The notes under the pieces were generated by a model. That model searched no databases and was not told the origin of the DNA. It saw only the letters and a list, made by a program, of their open reading frames with translations. Of a stretch of 11,664 nucleotides of DNA, positions 1-8,482 are shown in pieces. A program made the translations under genes and the position numbers. Source of the stretch: Larix sibirica (lineage: Eukaryota; Streptophyta; Pinopsida; Pinales; Pinaceae); NCBI GenBank assembly GCA_004151065.3, contig NWUY0300014688.1, positions 75,342-87,005 of the forward strand, given 5' to 3'. The number at the start of each line of letters is the position of its first letter. The first letter of the stretch is position 1.

Positions 1-454
1 AGTTAACAACCAACCAACCATCACCGATCACTTTACTTACTGCTGTGACTAGTATATGGATATACATCTATCCTAAGGAGACATAAAATTTGCAAATAAC
101 AATTACACAAAACGATAACATTCTTTGCTGTAAGCTCCTTCATATATAATTAATATGTCCCAACAAACGACAAAAAACTGTGCATCCAATTAAACAATAA
201 AATACACTTCACTAATTCGAACTCTCTATAATTAAACTAATTTCCAGACCAAGCCTCCCATCTCACACAACTATGATATACAAAACACTTTAAAGAAGAT
301 AAGGGTTTTATGACTAAAAGCAAAGTAGAAATTACATGAAAGTACAGCTCCATGGATTCTCTGCAGTGTTTGTTGGAACTGTCTCTTGAACAAGTACCGA
401 ATTAATTATTGGAACGTGATATATACAGCCCTTACTGCATCCATAGAGACAAAG
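1..454. other. Non-coding 3' flank of NRAMP copy 1
   Basis: No gene is visible here. The stretch is AT-rich and is where the 3' untranslated region of NRAMP copy 1, transcribed leftwards, should lie. A short CAAC/CCAA repeat sits at about 6-20. Similarity to the corresponding flank of copy 2 stops at about 422, roughly 33 bp past the stop codon, so most of this flank is not part of the duplicated block. I could not place a polyadenylation site. Confidence 0.5.
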
Positions 455-3011
455 CTAATAAGTGGCGAGGATCTCTAAGTCACGGCCAGGGTTTGAAGGA
501 CTTTGCACGGCCGATTCTCCTGGGGCTATGTAAGTGACCTTCCTCTCTCGCCGAAAAGCCAAATACAGAATCCCCACCAGATAGAGAGCCATGAGTGGAA
601 ATACCACTAGTCCTATAAACACTGAAGCAACCTTGGGCAGACTGTTATGGATTAACCATTCACCAAATGCTGTGCTGAGGAAGTAGATGTTGATGCCTAT
701 GATACAGCATCCAATCGCCCACGCAACAACTACAATCTGTGGCAACATTAAAAACAATTGGCATTTACAAAAATCAAAGGAAAATCTTTCTCCATAAAAA
801 TAAATATTTTTCTCCAGACGGGTAGTAGTAGCTCACAGCAGTTGAGCTCTTGTGAGGTCCCATCTTTGTCTTACTACTGCTGAACTTCAACAGGGGAATT
901 AAAGCAAATGGCAATTCAAATGATAATATCATCTGCAGGAAAATATTTGTTTAGTGATAAATAGAGATGTTAAATTGAATTAGTGGAAAACAGGCATATA
1001 CAATATTAAAAAGCATACCGACGAAATAATAATCAGTTTCCCAGCACCAGAAGAACCAGAGATGAGTGAGACTATCAAACTTGGGGTGATGGCAATGCAC
1101 CGTGTGATCAGATTACGGAGCCATGGCTTCATTTTCAAATTAAGAAATCCCTGTAACAGAAAAGACACCACACTTGTAAATGCAAGCTATTCTATGCTGT
1201 ATCATACCAACATTATCGACATCAGTTTAGCAAAAGCCAGTGATCCTTTCTCTTAAACTTGCAAGAAAATATCATTTGGTAATGCTTTGCACCTGCATGA
1301 CATACTGCCCAGCGTATGTTCCTGTGATTGTTGAGCTCTGCCCAGATGCCAGGAGTGCTACCGCAAAAACCTTTGAGCTCCAATCCCCAAGAATTTGCTG
1401 AAGAACAATAAAATAGGGTTTCTAGTTTATGCATTTCAGAATTCTAACAATCAATAATATCAATAATTCCTAGGCCGAAGTTGTTAGATGAATCTATATA
1501 AACAAATTCTATCATGTCCAAGAATAATTTTAAAACGAATCCATAATTTTTCCCTGGCAAAGCTATGAACATATATTTTTACTAGAAACGATATAGTTTT
1601 TCCCTTGCAAAGCTATGAACATACTTTTAGTAGAAACGATGATTTATTCAAGTCCAAGTTCCCACAACTCTCCGACTCCTCCAGAGATAAGTTTGGCGAT
1701 GAACAGATGGACCCGGTAACAGAAATAACAGCGACGTTGATCATAAATGCAACAAATAAAGCTGCACCAGTTTCTATGAGGAAATATCTGCACGCTGACT
1801 GCAAAATAGACAGCATTCTAAGTGGTCTCGAGACTCATGCACATTGAATTCGATTAATTCCTGAAAGGAATGAAGTTTACTTACATTAATTCCAGAAGCA
1901 GAAGGAGTTACTTTACGCGAGAGAACCAGAGCAGAATGAAGAAATAGATTGTGCCTGCACATGGTCGATGACAAGATCAGTTGTATTGTCCTGAACAGAA
2001 ATTACATAAGCCAAATTTGGCAAAGGAAGTCTCTTGGAAGAATGGTATAGATTTCCATGTGAATTGAGAAAACTTTGAAAACCTGAGTAGGCCAAATATT
2101 TTCATTGAATTAATTAAACTGGTTATCAAAAGATTGGAGCTTACGGCATAACCATAGCTCCTAGAAGAGAGATGGCGAGACCAGTTGCTCCATTTCCGCT
2201 TAACTGAGGAACGAACAATCCTTTCACAACCTCTTTCGATTCGGGCTTTGCATATGCCAGCTCCCCGAAGAAACATCCAAACATTGTAAATACAAGAAGA
2301 GCAACAAACCCCTCTAATTTTCTGATCTGAACTCCCACGATTTATAAGAAAGGCACAATTTAAAACACGTTAAAGATTTTAAAGTAAAACTGTTTCACAA
2401 GAAAATAAAATGCAATGTTAAATCGAAAGACGTGAATATAAGTTGGTGAAAAGAATAGAGCACCCCAAATCTCTGCATTCCAAGAAGCATGAGTGTGCTG
2501 AGTCCAGTTATTAGAACACCAACCCATATAGGTATATGGAACAGCATATTAAGAGCAAACGCAGTTCCCAGCACTATACATTTGAAGCCAAGAGAAAATA
2601 AATTAGCAAAAAAATGATGAATTAAACCAGAATTCAATCCATATTATCATTAAAACAGTACGTTTAAACCCACAAATAAAAATAAGAGAAAATTGTGGTG
2701 ATTTAAATCCTTAATTGAAAATGCTAACCTTCAGGAATATCTGCTGCAATAACAGCAACTTCTGCAAGCAGCCATAAAATAAAATTGATTTTCACTGGGT
2801 ATTCTTCCCGGTAATGTTCTGCAAGATGCTTACCTAGTGAAAGTCCAGCAAGTTCAAGGATGAGCATAATACTTAGTAAATAAAATACCAGTTCATATAA
2901 TTGTTAACAGATGAAACAGAGATAGGACTGACCTGTCGTGACTCCTAAATTGGCTGCAAGTGATTGAATAATCAAGGCAAAGGCTGACGCCACAAGTATG
3001 ACCCAGAGTAG
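455..3011 (-). CDS. NRAMP-family divalent metal transporter, copy 1, exons 4-13 (5' exons missing)
   Basis: NRAMP proteins move Mn2+, Fe2+ and related divalent metals across plant membranes, usually with proton co-transport. Ten exons can be drawn with GT/AG borders: 2933-3011, 2729-2833, 2464-2573, 2145-2326, 1885-1954, 1625-1798, 1293-1397, 1019-1150, 837-932 and 455-736. They total 1335 nt, all phases agree, and they give 444 residues plus TAG. Family landmarks occur in order: SLAANLGV (TM2), [56 protein letters not shown] (TM6 metal-binding MPH motif), the transport signature [16 protein letters not shown], and [20 protein letters not shown]. Wording is closest to the plant clade containing Arabidopsis NRAMP1/6 and rice NRAMP1/5. 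The donor of the exon at 2464 (gtgctc) is weak. TM1 and the N-terminus, about 85 residues, are absent: similarity to copy 2 ends at 3164, and a stop codon sits directly before the 3011 acceptor, so no local start exists. It is either a 5'-truncated pseudogene or is spliced to distant exons. Confidence 0.9.
1547..1643 (-). repeat. 50-bp tandem duplication across the exon 9 donor, copy 1
   Basis: The block starting tttttccctggcaaagctat at 1547 recurs at 1597 with a period of 50 bp, with a few mismatches and one indel. The right-hand unit (1597-1643) holds the real end of exon 9 and its gtatg donor at 1624. The left-hand unit is a decoy inside the intron where the donor reads atatatg. NRAMP copy 2 has only one unit (about 7059-7101), so this arose after the copies separated, or the extra unit was lost from copy 2. 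Confidence 0.85.
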
Positions 3012-3164
3012 CTAAAAATGATGATCACATATCATGTAAGAATAGAATTAGTGTACCATTTTTTTTCGATTTTTTTACTTTATATTATGATGCAAATTCT
3101 TTTACTGGTTGTTAGTTAGAAGAATAGTAAATCATAATTAATTATTAATTATTTGATTCAAGAG
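3012..3164 (-). other. Remnant of NRAMP intron 3, copy 1, up to the homology break
   Basis: Aligns with 7602-7733 of copy 2, with shared runs such as gctaaaaatgatgatcacat and atttgattcaagag and a few indels. Alignment stops abruptly after 3164. Copy 2 continues there towards the exon encoding DLQAGAQHKYE, while copy 1 passes into unrelated AT-rich sequence. This marks a duplication or insertion breakpoint. Confidence 0.8.
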
Positions 3165-3312
3165 TTTATATTGATATGTGTTTATATCTTAAAATTTGGG
3201 ATGGAGTATTATTTATGTTTTTCTTAGATAAAAAAAAGGATGAGACAGAAGGATGAGACAAGCATACTTTCTAGATTGATTTTATAGTCTTTTAAAATTC
3301 TAAAAAAACAAT

Positions 3313-3332
3313 TATATATATATATATATAAT
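3313..3332. repeat. (TA)n microsatellite
   Basis: About ten uninterrupted TA dinucleotides in otherwise AT-rich sequence, about 150 bp beyond the NRAMP copy 1 homology break. Confidence 0.9.
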
Positions 3333-3890
3333 AACTGGTAGCTGATTGATTAGTAATTTCAACTAAGTATGGAGAACAAATAACAGATANAGAATGGCCA
3401 TAAGTTGAACTTAAGACCCTGTCACTCTAATCCATACTATATCTTGGATGTCACTGTCCCAGAAGTGGGACCCATAAGTTTAAGAGTCCAATGAACTCAA
3501 ATGTGAGTTTTATTATATCACTTGACTGGCAATAAGTCTTTGATATGTTAAGCATGGATGACTGGTTCCCTATAGGATTTACAAACCATCTATATCCCCA
3601 TGTTTTCTATCTAGGGACACGATGACAAATCTCTTGTCATAAATTATCTAGTCTTCATAAGCATACGCAATTACTAATCAATGCAATTGTATGTATTAAG
3701 GAATCTAAATCAGTACGGTGTTATTTTGTTCCTATCATAACATGGCATTAATACTTATTTTTCTAAAAAGTTCTCTTTTTCTTTAGAATAATAATTATGG
3801 CTTCCTTGATGATGGCTTCCTTGAATGGCCTCTCGAGTGTTGTTGATCCAAAGTGTTGACATAAAAATACAAGCCAATCTTAATTTATTG

Positions 3891-3910
3891 ATGGCACGAG
3901 GACGTGCCAT
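3891..3910. repeat. Short perfect inverted repeat (8-bp arms, 4-nt loop)
   Basis: The arms atggcacg and cgtgccat flank the loop agga. There is no T-run like a bacterial terminator and the context is plant non-coding DNA, so the role is unknown. It may be chance or part of a repeat element. Confidence 0.6.
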
Positions 3911-4295
3911 ACCTTTGGTCTGGGGGGATGATGGGCCCCCAAAATTGCTCATTTCCCGACTATATTATATTATCCGGGTAGCACAATTCACCATAATTTG
4001 ATACATTTACCATTCAAAATATTGTCTTTCTCTTTAATCTATCAATTAAAAAACAATAAAGTTAAAAGACGTTTAAATTATTAAATTGTAATGTATTATT
4101 CATGGTGATTATGGAATTCTTGACCTTGGGCTTACTATTCATGAAATGGTGATTCGATGAATCAACTTGCTTATTCCATTTATCCTTGCAAAACAAAACA
4201 TAAAATTGTCAATAATGTAAAACAAATAATAATAAAATATATTTTTTTTACTTTACACAATTTTTCTAATAAAATATTTATGTATATATAGCAAG

Positions 4296-4314
4296 ATTAT
4301 TATTATTATTATTA
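4296..4314. repeat. ATT/TTA trinucleotide microsatellite
   Basis: About six tandem copies of a TTA/ATT unit in the spacer upstream of the G6PDH exon. It is non-coding and likely polymorphic. Confidence 0.85.
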
Positions 4315-4386
4315 TGGAGGCGTTTTTCACAATGAGAAACTAAGTAGAGACACTGTACAAAGATTCCTCGTCCATTGGATCAATGC

Positions 4387-4392
4387 CACGTG
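4387..4392. promoter_or_regulatory. G-box-like CACGTG motif
   Basis: A perfect CACGTG lies about 735 bp upstream of the G6PDH-like start codon. Plant bZIP and bHLH factors bind this palindrome. A six-base word occurs often by chance, and the gene it would control is a fragment, so functional relevance is doubtful. Confidence 0.25.
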
Positions 4393-5126
4393 TCTTAGCG
4401 ACTTTGTGTAGCTTATTTGTACCATTTTTAGGGATTATATAGTTGCTGAGTAAATGCGATAATGATTCTAAATATAAAGTAAATTATTGCAATTTAAGTT
4501 ATTACTCGATAACATCAGGTGTGCATTGTGTAGTAATAATTTGCTGGGTGATTTTTCATTTTGAGTTGGTGTGACTCGGTACTCAATGATATATCCGCTC
4601 AGGGCTTCTCTTCTCCCACTCATTGTGCAATGATAGAATATCTTGGCCTAACCCTATCTTAAGTGCCTTTCAATGAACCAAATCCCCTCATCTTCTTCTC
4701 TTTTCTATTTTTTATAAATGTTGTGAACTATCTTGAATATGGTAATGGATCTTGAATTGGGCCTGAATATGGTATGGATATAGTGCAATGGATGGAGAAA
4801 TTATTCGATATGAATATCAACTCTATAAGGAATAACACATAATTAGGACATTTGAGATGGAATCATGCTATCCTACACCGGGACAGTATTTTCTCAACTT
4901 CTTTTGTTGGTTGTTATATAGTTCTCAGCTTTTTAAATGCTTCAAGATGGAAGATAAAAGGAGTTTATACTGATAATTTGTATTTGATTTTATATATGCA
5001 AAAGGAATTTTTCCATTAGTAAAGTCACTTATATTTTATTTTCACATGGTTCCTTGGGGAGAACTAAATAAGGTGGAGTGAATCTTTTAAGTGGACATTG
5101 ATAATATCAAATAAGAGAGGAAGAGA

Positions 5127-5297
5127 ATGGATTCTGGTGGAATTCCTTCAAAGTTAGAGCCGGAATCTTTGAGATCTTCTGTAATAAGCTTACTAAATAC
5201 AACAAAAAGTGGTTTCCTTTCCATTGCAGTTCTTGGAGCTTCTGGAGATCTTGCCAAAAAGAAAACGTTTCTAGCACTATTCAACCTGTACCGTCAG
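5127..5297 (+). pseudogene. Glucose-6-phosphate dehydrogenase, cytosolic-type, isolated first exon
   Basis: G6PDH oxidises glucose 6-phosphate to 6-phosphogluconolactone with NADP+, the entry step of the oxidative pentose phosphate pathway. This exon encodes 57 residues. A variable start (MDSGGIPSK) leads to [18 protein letters not shown] at about residues 31-48, which holds the GASGDLA nucleotide-binding fingerprint of the Rossmann fold, and then ALFNLYRQ. It ends with CAG and a gtatgt donor at 5298, where the plant gene would continue with a GFL..DEVHIFGYAR-type exon. A full enzyme has about 510 residues. I found none of the later exons in the following 680 bp before NRAMP copy 2 begins in the opposite direction. 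There is no chloroplast transit peptide, which fits the cytosolic class. At residue 49 a leucine replaces the usual proline of TFPALF. It is best read as a gene fragment left by rearrangement or transposon capture. Confidence 0.88.
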
Positions 5298-5981
5298 GTA
5301 TGTTCTCATTTATATAAAAAAATCAGATAATTTCTTATCTATTTGCATTTGGTATTACTCATAAAGTCATTGACATTCACTGAAGCTGACAAGTATGCTT
5401 AAAAACTGCAGCAGATCCATGGCGATCCAGTCAAATGTCAACTTTTAAAAGAAAGTTAAGCTAGAACCAGTCCGAGGCTCACAGCTTTTCCTTTGTGTTT
5501 TTTCAATCGATAGTGTTCTTTTAATGTCTTCATTTCCAAGAGATCAATTGCTACTAATGCATCTTATGCTTGACAGTGTACTGAGGTATTTATCAATGTC
5601 TTATGCTTATTTAGTAGAGAGGGATGCATTGCATTGGCTGGGTAAACAGGCTTGTATATGGTATTACTATGTTAATTGCATTCTCTTATAGGGGATGCCA
5701 TCCCAAAACTCTTTGGCTCCATTGAATTTGGGTGTCTCACTCTTGCCTTATGTGGATATTAGCAAATTTATGTGTCTAATATCCACAATAAAATGGATCA
5801 GTTTTCTAACCTCCCTGGAAGATTTTAGCTACCGAATTTTAATTTTATTTAACTAGCCCATCTGGCTTGTGAATGTTAACTTCTCCTCGGATCAAAATTT
5901 TTAAAACTGAGTTAAAATGAAAACTTAATATTGTCAGAAAATGCAGTAATGTAGATTCAAAATTTACAGTAAAAATCCATA
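5298..5981. other. Non-coding stretch: G6PDH intron remnant, then the copy 2 flank
   Basis: Begins with the donor side of G6PDH intron 1 and ends where similarity to the NRAMP 3' region starts (about 5982). No second G6PDH exon was recognised. An acceptor-like tcttatag before 5692 opens a frame of about 55 codons that does not resemble G6PDH. The only clear structure is the inverted repeat at 5751-5787. Confidence 0.5.
5751..5787. repeat. Perfect 12-bp inverted repeat with 13-nt loop
   Basis: The arm tgtggatattag (5751-5762) is the exact reverse complement of ctaatatccaca (5776-5787). The loop is 13 nt and AT-rich. In plant non-coding DNA such a palindrome may be a trace of a small hairpin-type or foldback element. 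It is too short to be a microRNA precursor on its own. Confidence 0.75.
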
Positions 5982-7189
5982 TACATCCCTTAATGCATCC
6001 ATAGAGAAAACTAATAAGTGGCGAGGATCTCTAACTCACGGCCAATGTTTGAAGAAATTTGCACGGCCGATTCTCCTGGCGCTATATAAGTGACCTTCCT
6101 GTCTTGCCGAAAAGCCAAATACAGAATCCCCACTAGATAGAGAGCCATGAGTTGAAAGACCACTAGTCCTATAAATAATGAAGTAACCTTGGGCAGACTG
6201 TTATGGATTAACCATTCACCAAATGCTATGCTGGGGAAGTAGATGTTGATGCCTATGATGCAGCACCCAATCGCCCACGCGACAATCACAATCTGTGACA
6301 ACATTAAAAACAATTGGCATTTTCAGAAATCAAACAAAAATCTTTGTCCATAAAATAAACATTTTTCTATAGACGGGTAGTAGTAGCTCACAGCAGTTGA
6401 GATCTTGCGAGGCCCCATTTTTGTCTTACTACTGTTGAACTTCAACAGGGTAATTAAAGCAAATGGCAATTCAAATGATAATATCATCTACACGAAAATA
6501 TTTGTTTAGTGATAAAGCATACCGAGGAAATAATAATCAGTTTCCCAGCATCACAAGAACTAGAGATGAGTGAGACTATCAAAGTTGGGGTGATGGCAAT
6601 GCACCGTGTGATGAGATTATTGAGCCATGGCTTCATTTTCAAATTAAGAAATCCCTGTAATAGAAAAGACACCACAATTCTAAATGCGAGCGATTCTATG
6701 ATGTATCATACCAACATTATAGACATCAGTTTAGCAAAATCCAGTGATCATTTCTCTTAAACTTGCAAGAAAATATCATTTGGTAATGCTTTGCACCTGC
6801 ATGACATACTGCTCAGCATATGTTCCTGTGATTGTTCAGCTCTACCCGGATGCCAAGATTGCTATCGCAAAAACCTTTGAGCTCCAATCCCCAAGAATTT
6901 GCTGAAGAAAAATAAAAGAGGGTTTCTAGTTTATGCATTTCAGAATTCTAACTATTATTAATATGAATAATTCCTACGCCGAAGTTGTCAGATGGATCTA
7001 TATAATCAAATTATGTCATGTCCTAGAGCAATTTTAAAATCACGACGAACCCATAATTTTTCCCTTGCAAAGCTATCAACATACTTTTAGTAGAAACGAT
7101 GAATTATTCAGGTCCAAGTTCCCACAACGCTCCGACTCCTCTAGAGATAATTTTGGCAATGAACAGATGGACCCAGTCACAGAAATAAC

Positions 7190-7215
7190 AGTGACATTGA
7201 TGAATTAAACCAGAA
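7190..7215 (-). other. Deletion junction in NRAMP copy 2
   Basis: Left of the junction the sequence matches copy 1 up to 1741 (inside exon 9). Right of it the sequence matches copy 1 from 2619 (intron 5). The word tgat is present at both copy 1 positions (1738-1741 and 2615-2618) and once at the junction (about 7198-7201), as expected for microhomology-mediated loss of about 877 bp. Confidence 0.88.
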
Positions 7216-8305
7216 TTCAATCAATGTTATCATTAAAACAATACGTTTAAACCCACAAATAAAAATAAGAGAAAATTGCGGTGATTTATCCTTAATTGAA
7301 AATGCTAACCTTCAGAATATCTGCTGCAATAGCAGCCATTTCTGCAAGCAGCCATAAAATATGATTGATTTTCACTGGGTACTCTTCCAGGTAATGTTCT
7401 GCAAGATGCTTACCTAGTGAAAGTTCAACAAGTTCAAGAATGAACATAATACTTAGTAACAAAAATACCAGTTCATATAATTAATATAATTGTTTAACAG
7501 ATTAAACAGAGATAGGGCTGACCTGTGGTGACTCCTAAATTGGTTTTAAGTGATTGAATAATCAAGGCAGAGGCTGATGCCACAAGTATGACCCATAGTG
7601 GCTAAAAATGATGATCACATATCATGTAAGAATAGAATTAGTATACCATTTTTTTTACTTTTTTTACTTGATATTAGGATAAGTGCAATTTCTTTTCCTT
7701 CTTAGAAGAACAATAAATTATTTGATTCAAGAGATTCTCCATGTTATTATATACCTCATATTTGTGCTGCGCGCCTGCCTGCAAATCAGACTACACTAAG
7801 ACACAATTGCGATAATAGTTTAAATCAATATCGATATACAGCAATGTTATCTGTTACCTTTCTTCATAACAGTTCATCAATATCAATGTACATCAAAGAA
7901 ATTAATGGATAGAAGGCTAAAATTTACCTACGATTTCCAAGATCAAGGTAGGCAATGCTCACGAGAAATCCAGGTCCAATAAAAGCTACAAATTTTCTCC
8001 ACCCTGGCTTCTCCTTAGTGTAATATTTGGCAGATGAAAATAATTAGAAGGCAAGATGACCCAGTTGTCCATGATTTGATGCAGTTTACTTTACAATTCG
8101 AATGCACAACACTATATAAGAAAGCTGACCTACACAAGACTATGTCAAAACTTGTAAGGTCGAAAACTAACCATATCAAATGATGATGCATCAAATTCAA
8201 GAGCATAAGAGTTCAAATTGAAGAATAAGAAAAACTATAAAGTCTTTTTAAGCTACTGGAATTTGTAACCTGAATACTATGTTTAGCAATTTGCATTTAA
8301 TCTAC

Positions 8306-8438
8306 CTCTTCCTGCATCTTTTCATTGCCTGATAAATCCAATTCATTCGAACATCCCAACGAGGATCTTTTCAGTATTTCTACTAGGCCGCTCACACCAG
8401 TGCCCAAACTGCCCTGATCTCACTACTGATGCCTCCAT
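8306..8438 (-). pseudogene. NRAMP exon 1 with a probable early frameshift
   Basis: The frame that joins exon 2 (38 codons, DQGSLGTGVS through GNEKMQEE, donor gtagat) is open only from 8419. TGA and TAG lie just upstream (8422-8420 and 8425-8423) and it contains no ATG suitable as a start. The nearest ATG (8438-8436) opens MEASVVRSGQFG in a frame one base off, closed after 31 residues. The simplest reading is a single-base insertion near 8426 in an exon that once started at 8438. Alternatively the start lies in a further upstream exon. Confidence 0.6.
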
Positions 8439-8482
8439 TGTTTTTTAGTAAGGTTTCTCCAATTGCCTAGAAAAGGTCAATA

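Larger units (their letters stand above)
3165..5126. other. Non-coding spacer between NRAMP copy 1 and the G6PDH exon
   Basis: About 2 kb with no convincing gene. It holds a (TA)n run at about 3313-3332, an ambiguous base at 3390, a duplicated atggcttccttga word at about 3797 and 3810, a hairpin at 3891-3910, a TTA/ATT trinucleotide run at about 4296-4314, and a CACGTG G-box at 4387-4392. The moderately GC-rich part at 3395-3610 has the look of dispersed repeat or LTR-type sequence, but I cannot assign a family. I found no copy of the missing NRAMP exons 1-3 here. The part just before 5127 would be the promoter and 5' leader of the G6PDH exon. Confidence 0.5.
6011..8438 (-). pseudogene. NRAMP-family metal transporter, copy 2, degraded pseudogene with exons 1-3
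   Basis: Exon pieces by homology to copy 1 and the family are 8306-8438 (exon 1), 7932-8013, 7755-7795, 7523-7601, 7310-7413, 7085-7201 (partial exon 9), 6797-6901, 6523-6654, 6392-6487 and 6011-6292. Exon 1 ends SNELDLSGNEKMQEE. Exon 2 encodes [19 protein letters not shown], then IAYLDLGN, where the family has DPGN. Exon 3 reads L-stop-SDLQAGAQHKYE, with TAG at 7793-7791 replacing a conserved glutamate. Exon 5 lacks one G in the AADIPE motif and is 104 instead of 105 nt. Exons 6-8 and half of exon 9 are deleted, removing TM4, TM5 and the TM6 MPH motif. Exon 10 has TAG (6844-6842) and TGA (6838-6836) inside the transport signature. Intron 11 is 35 nt. The last exon is open and about 87% identical in protein to copy 1 (81 of 93 residues, counted by eye). 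It cannot make a working transporter. Confidence 0.93.

Noticed and set aside
1062-1256. Plus-strand open frame over NRAMP exon 11, and its twin at 6509-6760
   Set aside because: Antisense shadow of a well-supported NRAMP exon. Its product resembles no known protein and exists in both copies only because the exons are homologous.
1222-1434. Minus-strand 70-codon frame over exon 10
   Set aside because: Wrong frame of the same exon. The correct frame gives the [16 protein letters not shown] signature.
1605-1847. Plus-strand 80-codon frame
   Set aside because: Antisense of NRAMP exon 9, whose minus-strand reading fits the family over 58 residues.
3012-3050. A local start codon for NRAMP copy 1 by reading through the 3011 acceptor
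   Set aside because: The triplet directly before the exon is TAG in that frame, so no translation can enter from the intron.
3891-3910. Hairpin as a transcription terminator
   Set aside because: Bacterial-type intrinsic terminators do not apply in plant nuclear DNA, and no T-run follows.
3755-3952. Minus-strand 65-codon frame in the spacer
   Set aside because: Low-complexity product with no recognisable motif, in repeat-like sequence. A chance frame is most likely.
5692-5860. A second G6PDH exon after the tcttatag acceptor-like site
   Set aside because: The translation does not resemble the expected GFL…FGYAR region or any other part of G6PDH.
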